From assembly GCA_003156615.1 (NCBI GenBank), contig PMHI01000450.1, positions 1,279-14,969 on the forward strand: a stretch of DNA of 13,691 nt, written 5' to 3'. A program made the position numbers and the translations under genes. Source of the stretch: Acidobacteriaceae bacterium. Lineage in GTDB: Bacteria; Acidobacteriota; Terriglobia; Terriglobales; SbA1. Numbering within the stretch: position 1 is the first letter of the stretch; every line of letters begins with the position of its first letter. Positions 1 through 5,103 of the stretch are shown piece after piece. Below the pieces are notes generated by a model that was not told the DNA's origin, did not search any database, and worked only from the letters and a program-made list of their open reading frames with translations.

Positions 1-422
1 GCCACCAGAATCAGCGCGTCGGCGCGGACGAATTTGTGAGAAACATAGAACAGCGCGGCGAACACGCCGATCGCCATGAAGAAGGTATTTACCACCAGCG
101 TGCCGGCCAGCCCGAAGAACTTGCCGACAATGAACTCCCAGCGGCGAACTGGACGGGAAAGCACGGTGTAAAGAGTTCGCTTTTCGATCTCTTTGGAAAC
201 CAGGCCGATGCCGATAAAAATTGCAATAACGATGCCGAACAGAGAAACCGCGGTGAGGCCAAGATTGATGACGACCAACTTCTCGATCTCAATCGAAATC
301 TGGCCCACAAGAATGGCCGCTCCCGACAGCAGCAGCGCGAAAGCGATCAGGTTGTAGAGCACGCGGTCGCGGACCGCTTCGCGGAAAGTGTTGGAGGCAA
401 TGTGCGCGATGCGAGCTCTCAT
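1..422 (-). CDS. ABC-2 type transporter permease, N-terminal part (gene runs off the left edge)
   Basis: Membrane subunit of an ABC exporter; its partner ATPase is the next gene upstream. The first 140 residues are visible. They begin [20 protein letters not shown], the amphipathic NTFREAVRDRVLYN start typical of NosY/COG1277-like ABC-2 permeases. Two hydrophobic segments follow at about residues 24-41 and 50-74, then a charged cytoplasmic stretch (SKEIEKRTLYTVLSRPVRRW) and a third hydrophobic segment at about 100-125. The start codon at 422-420 overlaps the TGA stop of the ATPase gene (421-419) as ATGA, so the two are translationally coupled and surely co-transcribed. The C-terminal half lies outside the window. 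The substrate cannot be told from this part. Confidence 0.85.
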   Translation of the reverse strand, partial: MRARIAHIASNTFREAVRDRVLYNLIAFALLLSGAAILVGQISIEIEKLVVINLGLTAVSLFGIVIAIFIGIGLVSKEIEKRTLYTVLSRPVRRWEFIVGKFFGLAGTLVVNTFFMAIGVFAALFYVSHKFVRADALILV

Positions 423-1360
423 ACCGTCCTCCCGGCAGTGGTCTCGGCGCGCCGCAGTTTTTCGACAAAGTATGCCTCGAGCGACGTGCGTACCGGAGTG
501 ATCGCAATTAAACGCAGGTGCTCGCGGCGCAGGGCGTCGATCATCGCGTCCTGCTGGTTCTCGGCAACGATGGCGCGGACCCGGTCTCCGGTGACGTGGC
601 ATTCCGCACTCAACGTCTTGATCGAGGCCGGAATTTGTGTACCGTGCCAGACTACCTCCACTTTGCCCTGGACGCTGGAGGTCAGATCTTCGACTGCGCC
701 CACGCCGCGGAGTTCTCCCTTGTGAATGATGGCAACGCGGTCACAGAGTGTTTCCGCGTCGGAGAGAATGTGGGTGGAGAAGAACACGGTCTTGCCTTCG
801 CACTTGAGCTGCTCCATCAGGTCGCGCACTTCGCGTCGGCCCATAGGGTCGAGCCCGGACATGGGCTCGTCGAAAAACACGAGCTTGGGATCGTGCAGGA
901 TGGCCTGGCCGATTCCCACGCGCTGCAGCATGCCTTTGGAAAACTTGCGCAATTGCACGGCCTGCACGTCGCGCAATCCGACCTGCTGGAGTACTTGCTC
1001 GACACGATGTTTGCGCTGTTTGGCGGGAACGCCGGAAAGCTGTCCGTAATATTCCAGCAGTTCGTGAGCCGTCAAATGGTCGTAGAAATAGGGCTGCTCG
1101 GGAAGGAACCCAATCTGGGCTTTTACCGACGGGTCAGTCCACTCGTTGCCCAGAATGCGCGCCGATCCGGCGGTTGGGAATACCAATCCCATGAGCAATT
1201 TGAGCGTCGTAGTTTTGCCGGCGCCGTTGGGGCCGAGGAAGCCGAAAATCTCCCCGTCCTCGACCGTGAGGTGCAGCGGTTGCAATGCGCGCTTCGGGCG
1301 CTTGCGCCAGAAACCCACGCTGTAGGTTTTTTCCAATCCCAAAATTTCTATGGCAGACAT
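419..1360 (-). CDS. ABC transporter ATP-binding protein (ABC-2 exporter type)
   Basis: ATPase that powers the ABC-2 exporter whose permease follows at 422-1. The 313 residues form one complete nucleotide-binding domain: Walker A GPNGAGKT at 43-50, Q-loop region GFLPEQP at 84-90, a signature motif FSKGM at 140-144 (the divergent form common in CcmA/DrrA-like ATPases rather than LSGGQ), Walker B LVFFDEP at 160-166 with catalytic Glu165, the D-loop SGLD, and H-loop His197. The roughly 90-residue C-terminal tail after the fold (about 225-313) is typical of this exporter subfamily and has no motif I recognise. The ATG at 1360 has no clear Shine-Dalgarno sequence, but the [10 protein letters not shown]-terminus fits the family and no better start is seen. 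A 5' promoter candidate lies at 1408-1435. Substrate unknown. Confidence 0.93.
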   Translation of the reverse strand: MSAIEILGLEKTYSVGFWRKRPKRALQPLHLTVEDGEIFGFLGPNGAGKTTTLKLLMGLVFPTAGSARILGNEWTDPSVKAQIGFLPEQPYFYDHLTAHELLEYYGQLSGVPAKQRKHRVEQVLQQVGLRDVQAVQLRKFSKGMLQRVGIGQAILHDPKLVFFDEPMSGLDPMGRREVRDLMEQLKCEGKTVFFSTHILSDAETLCDRVAIIHKGELRGVGAVEDLTSSVQGKVEVVWHGTQIPASIKTLSAECHVTGDRVRAIVAENQQDAMIDALRREHLRLIAITPVRTSLEAYFVEKLRRAETTAGRTV

Positions 1361-1407
1361 GGCAAGAACACAGTTACTAAAGAAGTCATCTTCTATTACA
1401 GGAAAAA

Positions 1408-1435
1408 ATTATATGCGAATCCGATTGGGAGTAAA
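1408..1435 (-). promoter_or_regulatory. Candidate housekeeping promoter of the ABC exporter operon
   Basis: On the minus strand a perfect -10 hexamer TATAAT (1413-1408) lies 16 bases after TTTACT (1435-1430), which matches four of six bases of the -35 consensus. Transcription would begin near 1401 and give a leader of about 40 bases before the ATPase ATG. Hexamer matching only. Confidence 0.45.
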
Positions 1436-1464
1436 GTGGGCGCAGGGGCGCGGCATATTACGAA

Positions 1465-1514
1465 AGTAAAAGGTGCGGCCAGCCGGTCGGTCAGCTTCGA
1501 TGACGCCCGGCCGG
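1465..1514 (-). terminator. Probable Rho-independent terminator of pilin 1
   Basis: About 20 bases after the pilin 1 stop, the minus-strand transcript can fold CCGGCCGG (1514-1507) against CCGGCTGG (1486-1479), eight pairs with one G-U, with an inner GTCA/TGAC stem. It is followed by CACCTTTTACTTT. The tract is T-rich but interrupted, so strength is uncertain. It would separate the pilin from the ABC operon downstream. Confidence 0.5.
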
Positions 1515-1532
1515 AAATTGGCGGACGGGCTC

Positions 1533-2039
1533 TTAGTTACTGGCTGGTGACAAGGCCCGGCACGCCGCATAGGTTGCAACCAGAGTGGTGTTGCCCGCCG
1601 GCTGGAGGCGGATCACCAGATCTTCGACGGAGCAGTAGGCGCGGGTGCCGGTCATGGCGCTGATAGGGGTTCCAGTAGCATAGAACTGGTTGTTGATGGG
1701 GCTTCCCAGGCCGGCGCTTCCTGTGGCCGTAAAGCTGTAGCCGCTCTTGGGACCGCCCCCGGCCAGAGACTGGTCGAGGAGACAAGCCGTGGTGATGCTG
1801 GGAGTGCAAGGCTGCGCCCCGCCCAACGACGCCAGCGTTGCCGGGAAGCCTACGGTTTCGTAGGAGCCGAAATACCCGGCTTCGGCGACGTCAATCGTGT
1901 GCATGGAACCTGCCGCGGACGAATCGTTGGCCGCCATGCGAGCCCGCAGTAAGTTGGGGATGGCGATGGCAGCGATGACCAGGATGATCGCGATCACGAT
2001 GAGGAGCTCAATCAGGGAGAAGCCCTTCTGCTTCAGCAT
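1533..2039 (-). CDS. Type IV pilin (PilA-like), copy 1
   Basis: Structural or minor subunit of a type IV pilus or related filament: made as a prepilin in the inner membrane, cleaved and N-methylated by prepilin peptidase. The 168-residue product has a class III leader MLKQKG, cleavage before Phe7, and the invariant Glu5 of the mature protein (Glu11 here). A hydrophobic helix follows (about 7-30), then the RARMAANDSSA linker. The globular part has four cysteines (78, 86, 136, 160) that could form two disulfides, and the protein ends LSPASN. The start at 2039 is chosen over a 54-residue in-frame upstream extension because the leader must be short and GGGAGG lies six bases before the ATG. It is clearly paralogous to the pilin at 4194-4709 (shared AANDSSA, GGxQPCTP and a CxLSPxxN-like end). 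A GG-N10-GC promoter lies upstream. Whether it is a major or minor pilin cannot be told. Confidence 0.93.
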   Translation of the reverse strand: MLKQKGFSLIELLIVIAIILVIAAIAIPNLLRARMAANDSSAAGSMHTIDVAEAGYFGSYETVGFPATLASLGGAQPCTPSITTACLLDQSLAGGGPKSGYSFTATGSAGLGSPINNQFYATGTPISAMTGTRAYCSVEDLVIRLQPAGNTTLVATYAACRALSPASN

Positions 2040-2107
2040 GGGGATCCTCCCGTCTGTCGCCCTTAACCCGAGCAAACCGTGGTCTTCGCCCGACATACCA
2101 AAACTGT

Positions 2108-2123
2108 TGCACTTAACAGGCCA
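2108..2123 (-). promoter_or_regulatory. Sigma-54-type (-24/-12) promoter of pilin 1
   Basis: The minus strand reads TGGCCTGTTAAGTGCA, with the diagnostic GG and GC separated by exactly ten bases. It keeps TGGC and TGC of the TGGCAC-N5-TTGC consensus. The GC lies about 70 bases before the ATG, predicting a start near 2098. Pilin 2 has the same element (AAGTGC and TGGCC conserved) at almost the same distance. Sigma-54 with PilS/PilR-type activation is the known mode for many pilA genes; no activator is encoded here. Confidence 0.62.
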
Positions 2124-2200
2124 TGTCAGTCGAACCTTGGGTCTGTTACGGCAGTAACCATTTCTCGTTTCGAATGGTTTGGCTGACCGGCGAAAGAACA

Positions 2201-2296
2201 AAAGGGCGGCGGATTTCGATCCGCTGCCCTCTGGCTTGGTACCCGCTCTGGGTACTTTGTCAATCCAGTCTAGGTTAGTTGTTCATCGGGGTCAGG
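2201..2296 (-). repeat. Duplicated pilin 3' end plus terminator, decayed copy
   Basis: These 96 bases match 4120-4215, the end of pilin 2 and its terminator, with about seven mismatches and no gaps by eye. The copy keeps the stop codon and the codons for the C-terminal PMNN (minus strand, TAA at 2278-2276), preceded by GLT, so it reads like a pilin C-terminus (LTPMNN). Further upstream in that frame the sequence (ALQNRRLANFFRS) is no longer pilin-like. It is the stump of a third pilin gene. The hairpin here now sits after the PAP2 gene and may still end its transcript. Confidence 0.85.
2203..2230 (-). terminator. Decayed copy of the pilin terminator hairpin
   Basis: Arms of 12 bases (2203-2214 and 2219-2230) with a four-base loop, as at 4122-4149. 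One base differs (G for A at 2208), giving an A-C mismatch in the minus-strand RNA and a G-U pair in the plus-strand RNA. The T-run that follows is only TTTTGTTCTTT. It could act on transcripts from the PAP2 gene. Confidence 0.5.
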
Positions 2297-2326
2297 CCCA
2301 GGCTCCTGAAGAAGTTGGCTAAACGC

Positions 2327-2545
2327 CGGTTCTGCAAGGCTGTTCCTCAGGGGAGGACCACCGCTCCTGCGGCTGCGACACCCCCGACCTTCTACACTAC
2401 GCAGTGCCTATCTCGAGCACGACGGGCAGCAAGTCGTTCATACACAGTGACGTATAAGGCTGTGGAGTGTAACGCCGAACGCTGTATGTTCTTGAGTCTA
2501 GCTTGTTGCACTCCTGCTACCAAAAGCAGCGCAAGACCAGAGTAA
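2327..2545 (+). pseudogene. Broken type IV pilin fragment, C-terminal half, inverted relative to the live pilins
   Basis: The plus strand here encodes pieces of a pilin globular domain in shifting frames. One frame gives TTAPAAATPPTFYTT (2357-2401), matching AAGAAAAPTFYTT of pilin 2. After a one-base shift near 2401 it continues AVPISSTTGSKSF (2401-2439), matching ATPVSSTTGTKAF. After an extra base at 2440 it goes on YTVTYKAVECNAERC, resembling the usual FCTVTDxxVR segment, with the conserved Cys turned to Tyr. A stop lies at 2543-2545. The leader peptide and N-terminal helix are absent. No start or ribosome site is seen, so no product is expected. The left boundary is approximate. Confidence 0.75.
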
Positions 2546-2637
2546 TCGGAGCCTTATCAGGGGACCCATGGGTCAGGCTGGGTGACAGAAATTGTCAAAA
2601 TGAGAAGCCAAACGGCGGCGAGCGAGCAAAAGAACAC

Positions 2638-3915
2638 CTAGCTCCCCGGATCGGTTGTTGCAGGAACCATTTTGTTGTCGATAATTTGAGGCGACCTGTA
2701 GGTCCGCAAGGTTGAATTGCGCTTCGACATCCAACTCTCGAGCCAAAGAGTTACCGAGGTGGTCGCCAAGATGAGAGTCCAGGGAATTACGGGAGACTTG
2801 AGCGCCCACGACACGCCAAAACGTACCAGCAGAAGCCAGGCCATGGTGAACCCAAGACCGTAAACCATGGCGGCGATGCGCCGCGATTTGTTGGGAAGGG
2901 CATAGGACGCCACCGACTGTACCGCTAGCGCAAAGGGTAAGCTCACAACCAAGTCGACTAAATAGTGCTGTCCGCTTCCCAGCGTGGCAATCACGGTCAG
3001 GAAGAGGTAGAAAATTAGGGCCGCACGCAGAGCACGCGGAAGACCTCTGCTATTCCACCAGAGCAGCACTACCCAACCCATGTGCAGCGAAGGCATTCCA
3101 TTGCGAGGGATACCCAGCGGGAGCGGCATCTTTTGCAGCGCGAATGTCGATAAATCCTTGTATGGAAGGCTGTTCCAGGGAAAGTCTCGCCCGAAAGCGT
3201 AGAGGGGTCCGGTGGCGGGCACGACGTTATACAAAAGCCACCCGGCAACGCCGGCAAGCAACAGCACAGTTAGCATGTGCCACGACACCCGCCTTGCAGC
3301 AGCCGGAATTTGCCAGGCGCACACAACCGCCATCGCGAACGGCAGGGACAGGTACGTCAGCAACGTCATTCGAGTAAGGACGAGGCTGCCATACATGATC
3401 CTTCCCATCCAAAAACTGGGCTGAAACCCCAGGCTTCCGTCGAAGGCATACAGCCAGGCGTCGTCTGTCTGGGGACTCAGGCCGCTGGTCAATCGCAGCA
3501 CGTTGGCGCTAGCAAGTATGAAGAAAACCAGAACCAGGGCCGGTACCAACAGCGCCCTGGCGTTTTCCCGGCCCTCCCGCTCCGACCACAAAGCGCGAAG
3601 CCCAAGCAGTAAGAGCGCGCCGAAGCCCAGTGCCGCAAAACCGCTGGCCACGTGAAGCACCCAGAATGGAACCTGGGGGAGGTGGATGACCTTGATGAAG
3701 AGCGCCGAGACCAACAACCAGGCGTAGATTTCCCAACGCGAAGGGGCGCCACGCAGAAAGAAGGCAAACCCACCGGCAATGGCGAACGGCAGGTAAGGCT
3801 CATCAAAATTGGTGAGTAACGCTCCTGCAATCACGAGCGCTGCCCAAACAGCCGACAGGCTAACTAGAGGAATGAGCGAATTCTGTCGCAAAGGAGTAAG
3901 CTTCTCCCACGCCAT
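2638..3915 (-). CDS. PAP2-superfamily integral membrane protein (PAP2_3 / inositolphosphotransferase-like)
   Basis: A polytopic membrane protein of 425 residues with about ten hydrophobic segments. Near the C-terminal half it carries the acid-phosphatase/PAP2 motifs: RNGMPSLH (catalytic-type His278) and GSGQHYLVD (His317 and Asp321), preceded by NVVPATGP, as in the PAP2_3 group that includes Aur1-like enzymes. Members cleave or transfer phosphate groups on lipid phosphates, for example prenyl or phosphatidyl substrates; the substrate here is unknown. A longer form could start at 3945, but the ATG at 3915 is preferred because GAGGTG lies eight bases upstream, while the 3945 ATG has no ribosome site. 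Lying between two pilins, it might recycle the lipid carrier of a glycosylation pathway; this is inference only. Confidence 0.85.
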   Translation of the reverse strand: MAWEKLTPLRQNSLIPLVSLSAVWAALVIAGALLTNFDEPYLPFAIAGGFAFFLRGAPSRWEIYAWLLVSALFIKVIHLPQVPFWVLHVASGFAALGFGALLLLGLRALWSEREGRENARALLVPALVLVFFILASANVLRLTSGLSPQTDDAWLYAFDGSLGFQPSFWMGRIMYGSLVLTRMTLLTYLSLPFAMAVVCAWQIPAAARRVSWHMLTVLLLAGVAGWLLYNVVPATGPLYAFGRDFPWNSLPYKDLSTFALQKMPLPLGIPRNGMPSLHMGWVVLLWWNSRGLPRALRAALIFYLFLTVIATLGSGQHYLVDLVVSLPFALAVQSVASYALPNKSRRIAAMVYGLGFTMAWLLLVRFGVSWALKSPVIPWTLILATTSVTLWLESWMSKRNSTLRTYRSPQIIDNKMVPATTDPGS

Positions 3916-4110
3916 ACGAGAAACACCTCGCAAAGTACCCGCCATCGGCAGACGAGTTTGCGGTAATTGTAAATCTGGGGTTGGGAAAATCCTCCGTTAC
4001 CACAGTTTGTCGAGAGCAATGCAGGATCGGAAACAAGGCTACGGACTAGATCTGCTCCGGAAGTTGTACCGTTTTTTGTGTTTCCCATGCGACGGGGCGG
4101 TGAGGCGAGG

Positions 4111-4149
4111 GAAAATATGAAAGGGCAGCGGATTTCGATCCGCTGCCCT
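4111..4149 (-). terminator. Rho-independent terminator of pilin 2
   Basis: A perfect 12-base inverted repeat (4122-4133 and 4138-4149) with a four-base loop: the minus strand reads AGGGCAGCGGAT, CGAA, ATCCGCTGCCCT. It is followed at once by TTTCATATTTTC. It lies about 45 bases after the pilin stop and is one of the clearest regulatory signals in the window. Confidence 0.85.
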
Positions 4150-4215
4150 CTGGCTTGGTACCCGCTCTGGCTACTTTGCCAGTGCAGGCTAGGTTAGTTG
4201 TTCATCGGGGACAGG
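4120..4215 (-). repeat. Pilin 2 3' end plus terminator, intact copy of the duplicated segment
   Basis: The partner of 2201-2296 (about 93 percent identical by eye). It spans the terminator hairpin, the roughly 40-base 3' untranslated stretch and the last codons of pilin 2. Similarity stops abruptly a few codons into the gene. Confidence 0.85.
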
Positions 4216-4709
4216 AGCTGGCAGGCTGCGTAGCCGCCCACGATTGTGATGGTACCTGCCGGCTGGGTGCGAACCACACCGTCGTCGGTTGCGCAGAAAG
4301 CCTTCGTGCCCGTCGTGCTCGAGACTGGGGTTGCCGTCGTGTAGAACGTCGGGGCTGCCGCAGCTCCAGCAGCGGTGGCGGTAGCTGCAAATTTGTAGCC
4401 GCTCTTACCGTTGCCGCCGGGGCCGTCTGTGGCCAGGTTGTCGTCAATCAAGCAGCCATTGGCCGTTCCCGGAGTGCAAGGCTGCGTCCCGCCCAACTGG
4501 GCCAGCGTGGCATAGCCCACTGTCGGATAGGCGCCGTAGTAGCCGACTTCACCGACAATGATGGTGTGCTCGGAGGCGGCCGCGGACGAATCGTTGGCAG
4601 CCATACGGGCGCGCATCAGGTTAGGAATTGCGATAGCTGCGATGATCAGGATGATGGCAACCACGATCAGCAGCTCAATCAGTGAGAAACCCTTCTGTTG
4701 TTTCCGCAT
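4194..4709 (-). CDS. Type IV pilin (PilA-like), copy 2
   Basis: A second prepilin of 171 residues: leader MRKQQKG, predicted cleavage before Phe8, mature Glu5 (Glu12 here), hydrophobic helix to about residue 30, then RARMAANDSSAA. Four cysteines (78, 86, 139, 163) match those of copy 1. A Gly/Ala-rich stretch (about 99-120) in the globular part is the main difference. It ends LSPMNN. An in-frame extension to 4886 is rejected because it would bury the leader behind 59 residues; AGAGGGG lies about ten bases before the chosen ATG. Upstream is a -24/-12 promoter, downstream a strong terminator, so it is transcribed alone. It diverges from the GT-C/TPR gene at 5104. It is the best preserved relative of the dead pilin pieces at 2201-2545. 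Confidence 0.94.
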   Translation of the reverse strand: MRKQQKGFSLIELLIVVAIILIIAAIAIPNLMRARMAANDSSAAASEHTIIVGEVGYYGAYPTVGYATLAQLGGTQPCTPGTANGCLIDDNLATDGPGGNGKSGYKFAATATAAGAAAAPTFYTTATPVSSTTGTKAFCATDDGVVRTQPAGTITIVGGYAACQLLSPMNN

Positions 4710-4784
4710 CTCTATTTTTCCCCTCTTTTGGACTTTCGTTGATTTCATGCTGGTCATGGCAATGACGCAGTCGAACTTGATAAT

Positions 4785-4800
4785 GGCACTTGCCGGGCCA
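4785..4800 (-). promoter_or_regulatory. Sigma-54-type (-24/-12) promoter of pilin 2
   Basis: The minus strand reads TGGCCCGGCAAGTGCC, with GG and GC ten bases apart. The GC lies about 77 bases before the ATG. It agrees with the pilin 1 element at TGGCC, the following G, and AAGTGC, although the surrounding leaders differ. This conservation makes a chance match unlikely. Confidence 0.62.
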
Positions 4801-5077
4801 AACCCGCTAGTTACCTTGGTTCCGGTCGGATTGAAAGCAAGGTCTTTATTTTCATTACAAGGCCAAACTTCAGATCTCTTCAGCATTATTGTATCGCGCT
4901 TGGAGACCTGGTTTCATGCCAAAAACTGTCACCGACCTGACGGTTCGCGGCAACTGTTGCACTGGCGGCAGACCATCTCAGAACGAGCCAGCATCTGGAT
5001 CTTGCAGGGTTACGCCATTCCTTCACAGAAGTAACTTACGAGGCTAGGCTGTGCTGCGCGACAGAAGTACTGGTGCA

Positions 5078-5083
5078 TATAAT
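5078..5083 (+). promoter_or_regulatory. Candidate -10 box of the GT-C/TPR gene
   Basis: A perfect TATAAT 20 bases before the ATG at 5104. No good -35 hexamer is seen 15-19 bases upstream. Transcription would start near 5090, giving a very short leader. Confidence 0.4.
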
Positions 5084-5103
5084 CGTTTTGAGACAACGCG
5101 AGG

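Larger units (their letters stand above)
2040..2637. other. Gene-free stretch between pilin 1 and the PAP2 gene, made of pilin-derived debris
   Basis: No intact gene is seen in these 598 bases. From left to right they hold the pilin 1 leader and -24/-12 promoter, a copy of a pilin 3' end with its terminator hairpin (2201-2296), and a broken pilin fragment on the opposite strand (about 2327-2545). The last 90 bases before the PAP2 stop have no recognisable feature. A short inverted repeat, GACAGAAATTGTC, lies at 2584-2596. Confidence 0.7.
4710..5103. other. Divergent intergenic region between pilin 2 and the GT-C/TPR gene
   Basis: 394 bases without a gene. The left part holds the pilin 2 leader and its -24/-12 promoter (4785-4800); the right end holds a -10 box for the plus-strand gene (5078-5083). 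The middle (about 4810-5040) would be the place for activator sites upstream of the sigma-54-type promoter, but no clear inverted repeat was recognised there. Confidence 0.6.

Noticed and set aside
518..1663. Long plus-strand open frame (381 codons) and a shorter one at 36-725
   Set aside because: Both lie antisense to the ABC ATPase and permease, which have full family motifs. The products are low in hydrophobic order and resemble no family.
2580..2600. Possible insertion-sequence end (GACAGAAATTGTC inverted repeat) beside the broken pilin
   Set aside because: No transposase, no matching second end and no target duplication were found.
4155..4685. Plus-strand open frame of 176 codons
   Set aside because: Antisense shadow of pilin 2; Gly/Arg/Ser-rich, without a ribosome site.
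4952..4963. 12-base match (AACTGTTGCACT) to the -12 region of the pilin 1 promoter at 2102-2113
   Set aside because: The GG that should pair with it is at a spacing of twelve, not ten, and a few 12-base matches are expected by chance in a window of this size.
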